Shown: positions 1-8,749, counted from the stretch's first letter. The stretch is DNA of 64,000 bases from Streptomyces sp. MNU76 (GCF_020982545.1 NZ_JAJKLK010000026.1:1-64000), one strand, 5' to 3'. Notes: generated by a model from the letters alone, not told the origin. Numbers and translations are program-made.

Positions 1-530
1 CCGGCCCGCCCCTGGTCACGACGCCCGCCAGGGACACGCGCGAGTTTACATCCGCTGCGGCACTCGATCTTCGTGTGGGTCGAACCCTGCGCGGGTGGCG
101 TCGCGTTCAGGCACTGTCCCGGCGGACCCGGATCGACTGGGCCTGGCCAGGTCAAACAGTTACTGAGCGTGGACTACCCCGACGCCGAGACCGTGGTGCT
201 GGTGATGGACAACCTCAACACCCACAACATCGCCTCGTTGTACGAGGCGTTCGAACCGAAGAGGCATTCGCCCTGGCCCAACGCCCGGATCCACCACACG
301 CCCAAGCACGGGTCATGGCTCAACATCGCCGAGATCGAACTCTCCGCACTGACCCGGCAATGCCTCGACCGCCGGATCAGCGACCTCGACACCCTCAACA
401 CCGAACTCTCAGCCTGGCAGAACGCCACCAACACCGACCAGCGTCAGGTGAACTGGCAGTTCACCACCCACGACGCACGCATCAAACTGCGCCACCTCTA
501 TCCCAAAAACTAGCCGCGACAGTCTACTAG
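1..530 (+). pseudogene. IS630-family transposase remnant with right end
   Basis: Decayed 3' half of an IS630-type DDE transposase that continues off the left edge. Homologous text jumps between frames: YIRCGTRS in frame 2 (about 47-70), IFVWVEP in frame 1, LRGWRRVQALSRRTRIDW in frame 3 (about 90-145), then an uninterrupted frame-1 stretch from QVKQLLSVDYPDAE to a TAG at 511-513. The VMDNLNTH segment carries the second catalytic Asp region, and KHGSWLNIAEIELS carries the terminal Glu region of the family. At least three frameshifts rule out a working enzyme. The element appears to end at CTAG (527-530), matching the TA target preference of IS630 elements, and this end supplies the stop codon of the neighbouring btuD. 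Frameshifts caused by sequencing errors are possible but less likely at this density. Confidence 0.85.
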
Positions 531-1324
531 GGCAGCGGGCCCAGGAAGCGGATGTGGGGTCCTTCGTCGGGGCCGGTGGCGGTGACGGTGGCCCGTACGC
601 CGTAGACGTCGGCGATCAGGGACTCGGTGAGGACGTCGTGCGGGGTCCCGGCGGCCACCACGCGGCCCTGCCGCAGTACGACGAGTCGGTCGCAGTACAT
701 GGCGGCGAGGTTCAGGTCGTGCAGGGCGACGACGCTGGTCAGACGGAGTTCGCGGATCAGGGTCAGCAGGGCGAGCTGGTGCTGGATGTCGAGGTGGTTG
801 GTGGGCTCGTCCAGGAGGAGTTCGCTCGGCTCCTGGGCGAGGGCGCGGGCGATCTGGACCCGCTGGCGCTCACCGCCCGACAGGGTGTGCCAGGACCGGC
901 GGGCCTTGTCGGCCAGACCCGTGCGGGCCAGGGCCGTGCGGACGGCCTCCTCGTCGGCTCGCGAGGCGGGCGACCACGCTCGGCGGTGCGGGACACGGCC
1001 CAGCCGTACGGCGTCCTGGACTGTCAACTCGACCTGGGTGTCAGCCTGTTGGGCCACAACGGCGATCCGCCGGGCGACCGCCCGGCGGCCCACCCGGTCC
1101 AGTGGACGGTCGTCGAGGGTGACGACCCCCGAGGCGGGCGCGAGGACCCCGGCGAGCAGACGCAGCAGGGTGGACTTGCCCGAGCCGTTGGGGCCGAGCA
1201 GACCGGTGACGGTGCCGGGCCGGGGCGCCACGCTGACCCCGTCCAGGATCAGCGTGCCGTCGGCGGTCCGGGACACCCGCTCGGCGCGCAGCCCGGGGGA
1301 GGCGCTGGAGGCGGTGTCGGTCAT
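527..1324 (-). CDS. btuD: Cobalamin ABC importer ATPase (BtuD/FecE type)
   Basis: 265-residue nucleotide-binding subunit that powers a class II importer on the cytoplasmic face. Walker A GPNGSGKST is at residues 44-52, a Q-loop lies near 92, the signature LSGGERQ is at 148-154, Walker B LLLDEP at 169-174 and the switch His at 202. The length is normal for the family. The ATG at 1324 overlaps the btuC stop by four bases, so the genes are translationally coupled. The family alone would fit siderophore, haem or B12 uptake; B12 is inferred from the cobalamin riboswitch upstream of btuF. Its TAG (527-529) lies inside the end of the IS630 remnant, so the last residues may have been altered by that insertion. 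Confidence 0.9.
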   Translation of the reverse strand: MTDTASSASPGLRAERVSRTADGTLILDGVSVAPRPGTVTGLLGPNGSGKSTLLRLLAGVLAPASGVVTLDDRPLDRVGRRAVARRIAVVAQQADTQVELTVQDAVRLGRVPHRRAWSPASRADEEAVRTALARTGLADKARRSWHTLSGGERQRVQIARALAQEPSELLLDEPTNHLDIQHQLALLTLIRELRLTSVVALHDLNLAAMYCDRLVVLRQGRVVAAGTPHDVLTESLIADVYGVRATVTATGPDEGPHIRFLGPLP

Positions 1325-2454
1325 CGGGCGCTCCTGGTCCGGTACATGATGGCAACGAACGCCGGGACGCCGATGAGGGACGTCACCACCCCGACCGGCA
1401 CCTCCTGCGGGTCCAGGACGGTACGGGCGAGGGTGTCGACCCACACCAGGAACACGGCCCCGGCCAGTGCGGAGGCCGGCAGGAGCCGACCGTGGCCGGA
1501 GCCGGTCAGTGCGCGTGCGGCGTGCGGCAGCACCAGGCCGACGAAGCCGATGGCCCCCGCCGAGGCGACCAGGGCGGCCGTGAGCAGGGCGGTGGCGCAC
1601 AGCAGGACGAGCCGGACGCGGGCCACGGAGACGCCGAGCGAGGCCGCCGCGTCCTGCCCGAACGCGAACGCGTCCAGCGCGTGGCTGTGCCCCAGGCAGA
1701 CCAGCAGCACCGCCACCAGCACCACCAGGCACACCGTCACATCCGTCCAGTCGGCACCGCTGAGCGAGCCGAGCAGCCAGAACAGCACCGCGCGGGTCGT
1801 CTCGGCGTCGGCCGCGGTCATCACGATGAAGGAGGTGAGCGCGGAGAACAGTTGCATGGCCGCGACCCCGACCAGCACCACCCGGTCGGTGGTGCCGCCG
1901 AGGGTGTGGCTGAGCAGCAGCACGAGGCCGAAGGAGGCCACCGCGCCCAGGAACGCGCCGCCGGAGACCGACAGCGCGCCGCCTCCCGCGCCGAGCACGA
2001 CGACCACGACCGCGCCGGTCGACGCGCCGGAGGAGACACCGAGCACGAAGGGGTCGGCGAGCGGGTTGCGCAGCAGGGACTGCATCACCGCGCCGCACAC
2101 GGCCAGTCCGGCCCCGCACACGGCGGCCAGCAGGGTGCGCGGCAATCGTAGGTTCCACACGATGCCGTCCCGGATGGGCGTCAACTCCGTGTGCCCCCAG
2201 CCGAGATGGGCCACCACCGTGGACCAGACGTCGACCACATCGATGTCGGCCGGCCCGATGGTGATCGCGAGGGCGACGGACAGACACAGCACCGCGCCCC
2301 CGGCCGACCATGCCGACCCCCACCACAGCCCCCGACCGACGGCTCCCGCCGCAGCCGCCCGGCGCGCCACGGCAGGGGCCGACGTTCCGGTCACCTCGTC
2401 GGCCACCGGTTGCGTGTCGGCCACCGGTTTCGTGTCGGGTTCCGGGGCCGTCAT
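1321..2454 (-). CDS. btuC: Cobalamin ABC importer permease (FecCD/BtuC type)
   Basis: 377-residue inner-membrane permease with about ten hydrophobic segments. Family hallmarks visible are RLPRTLLAAVCGAGLAVCGA near residue 100 followed by MQSLLRNPLADPFVLGVSSGA, and a late GFVGLVLPHAAR segment that corresponds to the ATPase-coupling loop. Roughly 45 Pro/Ala/Thr-rich cytoplasmic residues precede the first membrane span. The ATG at 2454 overlaps the btuF TGA by four bases, and the 3' end overlaps btuD by four. Only one permease gene is present, as expected for a homodimeric BtuC-like channel. It acts with the btuF lipoprotein and the BtuD ATPase. Confidence 0.9.
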   Translation of the reverse strand: MTAPEPDTKPVADTQPVADEVTGTSAPAVARRAAAAGAVGRGLWWGSAWSAGGAVLCLSVALAITIGPADIDVVDVWSTVVAHLGWGHTELTPIRDGIVWNLRLPRTLLAAVCGAGLAVCGAVMQSLLRNPLADPFVLGVSSGASTGAVVVVVLGAGGGALSVSGGAFLGAVASFGLVLLLSHTLGGTTDRVVLVGVAAMQLFSALTSFIVMTAADAETTRAVLFWLLGSLSGADWTDVTVCLVVLVAVLLVCLGHSHALDAFAFGQDAAASLGVSVARVRLVLLCATALLTAALVASAGAIGFVGLVLPHAARALTGSGHGRLLPASALAGAVFLVWVDTLARTVLDPQEVPVGVVTSLIGVPAFVAIMYRTRSAR

Positions 2455-3503
2455 CCCGTGAGGCCGTACTCGCGCAGCGCAGTCGCGAGCTTCTCCACGC
2501 CCTCGACGGTGCGGATCGTGGGGTTCATGGCCTGGCCCGGCAGCCTTACGTACCGCTTCTCGCGCACCGCCGTCATGTTCCGGGTGACCGGGTCGGACTC
2601 CAGGAACTCGATCTTCTTCGTGGCGGTCTCGGCCGTCTGCTGCTTGCGGACCAGGTCCCCGATGACGAGGACGTCCGGGTCGCGGTCGGCGACGGTCTCC
2701 CAGTTGACCTGGGGCCACTCCGCGTCGGTGTCGTCGAAGACGTTCTTCGCGCCCAGTTCACGGGTGATGATCCCGGGGGCGCCGCAGCACCCGGCGAGGT
2801 ACGGGGACTGGTCATTGGCGAACCAGTACAGGACGGTGACCCCACGCGCGTCGAGTCCGGCGGTCGCCTTCCTGACCCGGGACCTCAGCTCGGCCACCAG
2901 CTTCTCGCCGCGCTCCTCGACCCCGAAGATCCGGGCCAGATCGCGGACTTCGTCGTAGACCGTCTCCATGGTCAGCGGCTCGGTGCGGACGCCGTCGCCG
3001 TCCCCGCTGTTGTCCTTGCCCACACAGTCCGACGGCGACAGATACGTGGGCACGCCGAGCTTCTCGAACTCCTCCCGGGTCGCCACCCCGCCCTTGCCGA
3101 GCGTGGAGGCGAACGAGGAGACGACGAGGTCGGGTTCGGCGTCGAGGACCTTCTCGAAGGAGGGCGCGTCATCGGCGAGCCGGGGCACCTTCGCGTTGGC
3201 CTTCTCGAGCCCCTTCGGCAGCGGATCGGTCCAGGTGGCGGTGCCCACCACACGGTCGGCGAGCCCGAGGGAGAGCAAGATCTCGGTCGTGCCCTGGTTG
3301 AGGGAGACGGCGCGCTCGGGCGGGCTGTCGACCCGCACCTCGCGCCCGCAGTTGTCGAGCGTCACCGGATGACCGGCGGATTCGCCCGGCACCGGACCGC
3401 GGCCCGGCGACGCTGTGGAACCGGAGCCCCCGCAGCCGGTCAGTACCAGGGCACCGGCGGTCAGGAACAGGACGGCATGGCGGACGGGGCGTGCGAGCGG
3501 CAC
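2451..3503 (-). CDS. btuF: Cobalamin-binding lipoprotein of ABC importer
   Basis: 350-residue class III substrate-binding protein anchored outside the membrane. A signal peptide ends in the lipobox LVLTGC, followed by a Gly/Ser linker. The mature part starts with VTLDNCGREVRVDSPPERAVSLNQGTTE, the usual opening of the periplasmic-binding fold that handles B12 and siderophores. A Cys pair (YLAGCCGAPG) sits in the second lobe. It is the first gene of the btuFCD operon and follows a cobalamin riboswitch, which makes corrinoid the best-supported ligand. A siderophore would be the alternative from family membership alone. Confidence 0.9.
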   Translation of the reverse strand: MPLARPVRHAVLFLTAGALVLTGCGGSGSTASPGRGPVPGESAGHPVTLDNCGREVRVDSPPERAVSLNQGTTEILLSLGLADRVVGTATWTDPLPKGLEKANAKVPRLADDAPSFEKVLDAEPDLVVSSFASTLGKGGVATREEFEKLGVPTYLSPSDCVGKDNSGDGDGVRTEPLTMETVYDEVRDLARIFGVEERGEKLVAELRSRVRKATAGLDARGVTVLYWFANDQSPYLAGCCGAPGIITRELGAKNVFDDTDAEWPQVNWETVADRDPDVLVIGDLVRKQQTAETATKKIEFLESDPVTRNMTAVREKRYVRLPGQAMNPTIRTVEGVEKLATALREYGLTG

Positions 3504-3557
3504 GGGACTTCCTTCGGCGTCGAGGGCTCATGCGCGAAGCCCGGTCGTACGGTGCTT

Positions 3558-3582
3558 CCCCGGGCACCCCTCGGTGCCGGGG
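3558..3582 (-). terminator. Hairpin after the cobalamin riboswitch
   Basis: An inverted repeat with about ten paired bases, CCCCGGGCACC against GGTGCCGGGG (one bulged base), closes a short loop immediately 3' of the riboswitch B12 box and about 55 bases before the btuF start. Its position fits an expression platform, either a terminator or a translation-blocking stem. No long U tract follows, so translational control or a G/C-rich actinobacterial terminator are both possible. Confidence 0.6.
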
Positions 3583-3745
3583 ACCGCCAGCAGGTCTTCG
3601 GACTCGGGGTCACCCGGACGAGACGCCTTCCCGGACCGCGATCGTGACCGCCGTCCAGTGGCTGTTGTCCCGCCCGTCACCCTCACCGCTGCGCGTCAGC
3701 TCCGGATTCACACCGGATTCCCTGACCCGTACGCGCACTGCTGTG
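3583..3745 (-). promoter_or_regulatory. Cobalamin riboswitch
   Basis: Read on the minus strand, the leader contains the conserved order of an AdoCbl riboswitch: AGGGAATCCGGTGTGAATCC, then GGAGCTGACGCGCAGCGGTGA, a GCCACTG element, a CGGGAAGGC...GTCCGGGTGACC hairpin and the B12 box GAGTCCGAAGACCTGC followed by TGGCGG. It lies directly upstream of btuF, so high intracellular cobalamin should switch the importer operon off. This is the strongest evidence for what btuFCD transports. Confidence 0.93.
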
Positions 3746-3802
3746 TGCGCACATGGGTTCGACTGGCGTCGGCAAGCTATCACACGCGCTTCCGAGGACC
3801 CG

Positions 3803-4624
3803 TCAGGTCGCGGGCTTCCAGCCCGGGAGCGTCGGCAGGACCTTCTCGGCGACACGGAACAGCGCCGCGTCGTCCGGAATCTGGGAGTCCTGGCGGTAGA
3901 TGACGAGTTCGAAGGTGCTGCCGCTGTCCTTCGGGTCGGTCGCGACCAGCAGCTGCCGGGCGACGCCGCCGGGAGCGGACTCCGGGTCGCTGCCGTCGAG
4001 GCGGAACGAGATGCCGATGGTCCGGCCCGAGTACAGGGCCGCCGTGTGTCCGAGGACCTTCCTGGTCTCGGCGCCGGAGCCCAGATAGCCGACCGCCTCG
4101 GCGACCGGGAGGTCCTCGTACGATGCCGAGAGCTCCACGGTGTACGTGTCGAGTTCGACGGTCGCCTCGGGGGTGACGGTCTTGGTGCCGTCGAACCAGG
4201 TGGACTCGTTCTCGCTGCCCGAGGCGATGACCGCCTGCTCGGTGGGCGTCCCGAGGAGCTCCGGCAGGTCGGCGCGGTTCAGCGCGGTGCACAGCTGTGC
4301 ACCGGAGACCTTGCCTGGTGCCGCCGGAGTGGGGTCGGCCGACGACGACGAGCAGACGGCCGGCTCCCGGGCCTCGGGGGTCGTGTCGAGGAGGTCGCCC
4401 AGCAACCACAATCCGCCCAGCAGTACACCGACGGTCGCCACGGCCGAGACCACCTGGCCGCCCGTACTCATCTCCTTCGCCGAGCCGCGTCGCGCACCGG
4501 CCCCGGGACCCGTTTCCGGATCGGCCCCATGCCCCGTCGCCGGAACCGCTGCCGAGTCCGCTGCCGAGTCCGTTTCCGTATCCGCTCTCGAACCCGCTCC
4601 GGAATCGGCGAAATCGTCGGCCAT
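3803..4624 (-). CDS. Membrane-anchored hypothetical protein (possibly DUF6215)
   Basis: 273 residues. The first 50 are Asp/Ala/Thr-rich and low complexity; a single membrane span lies at about 57-78 (VVSAVATVGVLLGGLWLLGDLL); an extracytoplasmic domain follows to the C-terminus (GKVSGAQLCTALNRADLPELLGTP onward). The layout resembles Streptomyces proteins annotated DUF6215, but that is from memory and uncertain. No enzyme motif is visible. It is read toward the btu leader region, from which it is separated by about 60 bases, and has no obvious operon partner. The ATG at 4624 is the first in frame. Confidence 0.75.
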   Translation of the reverse strand: MADDFADSGAGSRADTETDSAADSAAVPATGHGADPETGPGAGARRGSAKEMSTGGQVVSAVATVGVLLGGLWLLGDLLDTTPEAREPAVCSSSSADPTPAAPGKVSGAQLCTALNRADLPELLGTPTEQAVIASGSENESTWFDGTKTVTPEATVELDTYTVELSASYEDLPVAEAVGYLGSGAETRKVLGHTAALYSGRTIGISFRLDGSDPESAPGGVARQLLVATDPKDSGSTFELVIYRQDSQIPDDAALFRVAEKVLPTLPGWKPAT

Positions 4625-4807
4625 GTCCCCCGTGCCCCCACCTTGATGTGCACACGCCTGACGCGCGCCGGGGGAGCCTAACCGGTGATCGTCGCGAGGG
4701 GGAAACGATATTCCGCGCAGGCGTGAAGCAGGGCTCCCGAGGGGAGACCGAGACCCGGTGCGCGCCCTGCCCGGGGGCCGTAGCGGTCCACGAGAGGAAG
4801 GAACGCC

Positions 4808-5462
4808 ATGTCCGTGCAGGACTCTCCCTCGGTGTCGCCGTCGTCGGCACCGGCCGGATGGGCGCCGACCATGTGCGCAGGATCTCCGAGGTGATCAGCG
4901 GCGCCCATGTGGCGGCCGTCGTCGACCTCGACACCGACCGGGCCCGGGCGATCGCCGAAGGCGTCGAGGGGTGCGCGGCCTGCGGCGACACCCCCGAGGC
5001 ACTGGCCGCCCCCGGCGTAGGCGCCGTCCTCGTCGCCTCACCGGGCCCCGCGCACGAGGCGGACGTGCTCGCCGCCCTCGCCCACGACCTGCGTGTGCTG
5101 CGTGAGAAGCCCCTAATGGGAGTTGCCGGGTCCAGGTGGGCTTCATACGCCGCTGCCAGGTGCGGGCCGAGGCCGTCTGCGAGGACGGCACGGCCCGCAT
5201 CGGCGACGGACACGACATGCTCGTCAACGCGGCGGGCCGCTGGGGCGGCACCGTCACGCCGAGCTGCCGCGAACGGTTCGAGGACGCCTACGGCCGACAG
5301 GTCCAGGCCTGGGTGGACGCCACCCGGCGCGGCGAGGTCACCGGACCCGGCACCTGGGACGGGTACGCCGTCGCCGCGGTCTCCGAGGCGGCCGTCCGCG
5401 CTCAGACCGAGGGCGTCCGCACGGAGGTGGAACTCGTCGAACGCCCCGCCCTCCCCAGCTGA
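4808..5462 (+). pseudogene. iolG: Inositol 2-dehydrogenase-like gene, internally deleted
   Basis: Remnant of a Gfo/Idh/MocA oxidoreductase. After a good ribosome site (GAGGAAGGAACGCC-ATG at 4808) the reading slips into frame 1, giving the NAD-binding start GVAVVGTGRMGADHVRRI and running to LREKPLM near 5117 (the family EKP motif). About 15 codons are then missing before VQVGFIRR. A second deletion of roughly 120-130 codons joins this to QVRAEAVCEDGTARIGDG (frame 3), which continues to a normal C-terminus ending at 5462. An intact gene would encode about 335 residues. Two deletions and at least two frame changes mean no dehydrogenase can be made. It is one of several sugar-metabolism relics in this stretch. 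Confidence 0.85.
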
Positions 5463-5652
5463 CCGACGGACGTCGACCATCGCCCCCCCGGGGGGACCCG
5501 TCAACGCCGTCACCGTCACAGACATGTGATGTCTCACCTCGGATCAACCGGTATCCAGTGGCGCAAAACAGAAAAATGGCATTGCCCTGCAAGGCTATTC
5601 ATCACTGTGTGACCGTTGACAGTGATGGTCCGCATGCCTGAGGTTCGTGGTT

Positions 5653-7869
5653 ATGTCGCAATCGATCAGCAGGCGCACGTTGATGGCCGGTGCCACGGCC
5701 GTCGTCGCGGCCACCGGGGCCGACGACGCGTTCGCGGCCGGGGGTTCACCGACCGCCCCGAGGGCCTACACCCCGACCTGGGAGTCCGTGAACCGGCACC
5801 CCGCCGCCCCCGAGTGGTTCCGGGACGCCAAGTTCGGCATCTACTTCCACTGGGGGGCGTTCAGCGTCCCGGCGTACGACAGCGAGTGGTATCCGCGCAA
5901 CATGTACAACCCTGAGGAGCGGGCCCATCGGCACCACGTCGCCACGTACGGGGACCCGGCCGACTGGCCGTACCACCGGTTCATCGACGGGGCCGACGAT
6001 CTCGCGGGCCGCCATGTGGAGTTCGCGCCGAAGCTCAAGTCGGCGGGCGGGAACTTCGACCCCGACGAATGGGCCCGGCTCTTCGTCGACGCGGGCGCGC
6101 GGTTCGCCGGGCCGGTGGCCGAGCATCACGACGGCTACTCGATGTGGGACAGCCGGGTCAACGAGTGGAACTCCGTGGCCAAGGGGCCGCGCCTGGACCT
6201 GCTGAAGCTCTTCACCGACGCCATCCGCGCCAGGAAGCTGAGGCTCCTGGTCGCCATGCACCACGCGTACAACCACACCGGCTTCTTCGAGTTCGCGCCC
6301 CCGCAGTCCGACCCCAGCCTCAAGAAGCTGTACGGGCAGTTGAGTCCGGAGGCGGAGAACCAGCTCTGGTACGACAAGCTCAAGGAGGTCGTCGACCGGT
6401 CCCGGCCCGACATCCTGTGGCAGGACTGGCGGCTCGACCACATCGACGAGACGCGGCGGCTGAACTTCCTGTCGTACTACTTCAACCAGGCCGACAAGTG
6501 GGGCAAGGAGGTCGTCGCCACCTACAAGGACGGCTTCAACAGCCATGGTTCGGTGTTCGACTACGAGCGCGGCGGCCCCGCCGACCTCACCGCGCCCTAC
6601 TGGCTGACCGACGACAGCATCTCCGACTCCAGCTGGTGCTACACCGAGGGCATCGGCTACTACTCGCTCGCGCAGATGCTGCACTCGTTCGTCGACCGCG
6701 TCAGCAAGAACGGCACCGTGCTGCTCAACATCGCTCCGCAGGCCGACGGCACCATCCCGCAGGGCCAGCGCGACCTCCTGCTCGGCATCGGCGACTACCT
6801 GAAGCGCTTCGGCGAGTCGATCTACGGTACCCGCGCCTGGACCGCGTACGGCGAGGGGCCCACCAAGATGGGCGGCGGCTCCTTCACCCGGCCCACCGCC
6901 GGCACTCCGCAGGACATCCGCTTCACCCGGAACAAGGCGGGCACCGTCCTGTACGCGACGGTCCTCGGCTGGCCCGGCCGTTCGCTGACGCTCAGGACGC
7001 TCGGCTCGGACCGGATCGACCTGGACTCGCTGGCCTCGGTACGCCTCCTCGACGCCACGGCCGGTACGTACATCGACCTCGACACCCCGGTCCAGGGACC
7101 GACCGGACTGAAGGTGACCCTTCCCCCGACGGCCCCCTTCGAGGCCCCCGCCTACGTCCTCAAGTTCCGCTTCTCCGGCCGGATCCCGGTCCTGCGGCCC
7201 GCCACCGGAGCCCTGGTCTTCGAGGACAGCCGCTACCGCGGTGACGGCGCCGTCCTGGCCCTCGGCGAACACACGGCCGAACAGCTCGGCCTCGCCGGCC
7301 TGGCGCCGGGCACCCTCGCCTCCCTGAAGCTCGCCCCGGGCCACGAGCTGGTCGGCTACTCCGGCGACGACTTCACCGGCAGGTCGTGGACGTTCACCGA
7401 GGACACCGCACGGGTCCGGAACCGGATCACCTCGCTGAAGGTGACGCTCGCTCCGTCCGCCTGGTTCCGGATCACCAACGTCACCAACGGACTCGCCCTG
7501 GACGGCGGGGGAGACGTCCCCGTCGGCGCCGACCTGAAGCAGGGGACGTGGGACGGCTCCACCGGCCTGCAGTGGCACGCCGTGTACGTCGGCGACGGCT
7601 ACTACAAGCTGGTGAACCGGGCCAACGGCCTGGTCGCCGACGGCCGCGGCGCCACCGGCGAGGGCGCTCCCGTGAAGCAGGCGGTCTGGCACGGCGGCCC
7701 CGACCAGCAGTGGCTGATCACCCACCGCGGCGACGGCCGCCACTCCCTCGCCAACCGCACCACGAAACTCGTCCTCGACGGCGGCGGGAACGTCCCCTCC
7801 GGTTCGCCCGCCAAACAGTGGACCTGGGGCACCAGCACCAACCTTTTGTGGACCTTCACCGAGGTCTGA
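5653..7869 (+). CDS. Secreted GH29 alpha-L-fucosidase with ricin-type lectin domain
   Basis: 738 residues from the ATG at 5653; a GTG six bases upstream is an alternative start. The N-terminus MSQSISRRTLMAGATAV carries a twin-arginine export signal ending near AFAAGG. Residues about 40-390 form the GH29 barrel: WFRDAKFGIYFHWGAFSVP, FVDAGARFAGPVAEHHDGY, and LWQDW whose Asp258 sits where the family nucleophile is expected. A crystallin-like beta segment (about 525-595) follows. The last 130 residues are a RICIN/beta-trefoil module with three GLALDGGG-type repeats and QW motifs, probably for glycan binding. It should release L-fucose from plant or fungal glycans outside the cell. It is intact although its neighbours on both sides are decayed. 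Confidence 0.88.
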   Translation: MSQSISRRTLMAGATAVVAATGADDAFAAGGSPTAPRAYTPTWESVNRHPAAPEWFRDAKFGIYFHWGAFSVPAYDSEWYPRNMYNPEERAHRHHVATYGDPADWPYHRFIDGADDLAGRHVEFAPKLKSAGGNFDPDEWARLFVDAGARFAGPVAEHHDGYSMWDSRVNEWNSVAKGPRLDLLKLFTDAIRARKLRLLVAMHHAYNHTGFFEFAPPQSDPSLKKLYGQLSPEAENQLWYDKLKEVVDRSRPDILWQDWRLDHIDETRRLNFLSYYFNQADKWGKEVVATYKDGFNSHGSVFDYERGGPADLTAPYWLTDDSISDSSWCYTEGIGYYSLAQMLHSFVDRVSKNGTVLLNIAPQADGTIPQGQRDLLLGIGDYLKRFGESIYGTRAWTAYGEGPTKMGGGSFTRPTAGTPQDIRFTRNKAGTVLYATVLGWPGRSLTLRTLGSDRIDLDSLASVRLLDATAGTYIDLDTPVQGPTGLKVTLPPTAPFEAPAYVLKFRFSGRIPVLRPATGALVFEDSRYRGDGAVLALGEHTAEQLGLAGLAPGTLASLKLAPGHELVGYSGDDFTGRSWTFTEDTARVRNRITSLKVTLAPSAWFRITNVTNGLALDGGGDVPVGADLKQGTWDGSTGLQWHAVYVGDGYYKLVNRANGLVADGRGATGEGAPVKQAVWHGGPDQQWLITHRGDGRHSLANRTTKLVLDGGGNVPSGSPAKQWTWGTSTNLLWTFTEV

Positions 7870-7876
7870 CGCCCGC

Positions 7877-8253
7877 TCACGCCCGGTCGGACAGATCGAG
7901 CAGCACCTTGGAGGCGACCGTACGGTCCCGAGCGGTCTCGAAGGCGGCGACGGACGCCTCCAGCGGGAAGGTGTGCGTGACGACCGGATCGACAGGGAGG
8001 CCCTGGGCCAGCAGGGACAGGGCCTCGTCGAACTCGGTGTCGAAGCGGAAGGAACCCCGCAGCTCCAGCTCACGGGTGACCGCCACATTGCCGAGGTCGT
8101 CGGGCCGGTCCGCCCGTGCGGTGGCGGTCGCGCCCACCTCGGTCGCGATCCGCAGCGGCATTGCGTGCAGATCGCAGGCGACGACCTCGGCGGCGCCCGC
8201 GTGCCGCAGGGCCGCCACGACCAGACAGCCGAGTGGACAACACACGCGTGCAT
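7877..8253 (-). pseudogene. idnD: L-idonate 5-dehydrogenase-like zinc ADH remnant
   Basis: The original start is still readable: AAGGAG ribosome site, ATG at 8253, MHACVVH. The reading is then broken, and about 165 codons are missing before GCLVVAALRHAGAAEVVACD in another frame. A second gap of about 50 codons separates RADRPDD from GNVAVTRELELRGSFRF, after which the medium-chain dehydrogenase C-terminus runs to the stop at 7877. The catalytic zinc site is entirely lost. It follows the idnO-like relic in the order expected of an idonate/gluconate catabolic operon, so the two probably decayed together. Confidence 0.8.
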
Positions 8254-8269
8254 GGGGGCTCCTTGGGGC

Positions 8270-8610
8270 ATCGGCGGGGTCTCAGGACGGACAGCATGCC
8301 GCCGTCGACGTACAGCAGCCGGCCGTTCACGAAGTCGGAAGCGGGGGAGGAGAGGAACAGCAGGGCACCGACCAGGTCCTCCACCCTGCCCCGGCGTCCG
8401 CCCGCGCACCCAGGAGCTGAACTCCTCGTCGGCGACCAGCGCGGAGGTCGGCTCGGTGTCGAAGGAGCCGGGGCCGATGCCGTTGACCTGGATGCCGTGC
8501 GGCCCGAGGTCGGCGCACATGCCCTTGGTCAGCATCTTCAGGCCGCCCTTGGTCGCCGCGTAGGGCGCGATGCCGGGGCGTACCGCCTCGCTCTGCAGCG
8601 AGCAGATGTC
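8270..8610 (-). pseudogene. idnO: Gluconate 5-dehydrogenase-like SDR remnant
   Basis: C-terminal half of a short-chain dehydrogenase: ICSLQSEAVRPGIAPYAATKG (active-site Tyr and Lys in YAATK), HGIQVNGIGPGSFDTEPT and, after a frame change near 8390, GRVEDLVGALLFLSSPASDFVNGRLLYVDGGMLSVL. The Rossmann N-terminus is absent; in its place an IclR C-terminus on the opposite strand begins at 8612. The sequence type matches gluconate 5-dehydrogenases that interconvert 5-ketogluconate and gluconate. The idnD-like relic follows immediately downstream. Confidence 0.8.
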
Positions 8611-8611
8611 G

Positions 8612-8749
8612 CGCCCCGACGGCACCGTCTTCGCCGCCCTGTCCACCGCCGCGCCCGCCTTCCGCCGCAGCATGGACGACCTGGTCGCCATGGTGCCGCT
8701 GCTGCGGTCGGCGGCGGCCGAGCTGGGCTTCCGGCTGCCGATCCGTTGA
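8612..8749 (+). pseudogene. IclR-family regulator, C-terminal tail only
   Basis: Forty-five codons ending in TGA at 8747-8749 read RPDGTVFAALSTAAPAFRRS followed by MDDLVAMVPLLRSAAAELGF. This is the characteristic end of the IclR effector domain. No helix-turn-helix part is present; the upstream sequence is the idnO relic on the other strand. IclR proteins often control sugar-acid operons, so this is probably the former regulator of the decayed idn genes. It is too short to appear as a gene by itself and was found by reading the frame directly. Confidence 0.7.

Noticed and set aside
1339..2039. Additional small open frames opposite btuC
   Set aside because: Antisense shadows without start signals or family features.
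3803..5537. Fusion-like minus frame joining the hypothetical membrane gene region to sequence over the iolG relic
   Set aside because: Antisense of the relic; the true gene starts at ATG 4624 with a sensible membrane-protein layout.
5613..5618. TTGACA before the fucosidase gene as a -35 element
   Set aside because: No acceptable -10 hexamer lies 16-19 bases downstream, so a promoter could not be supported.
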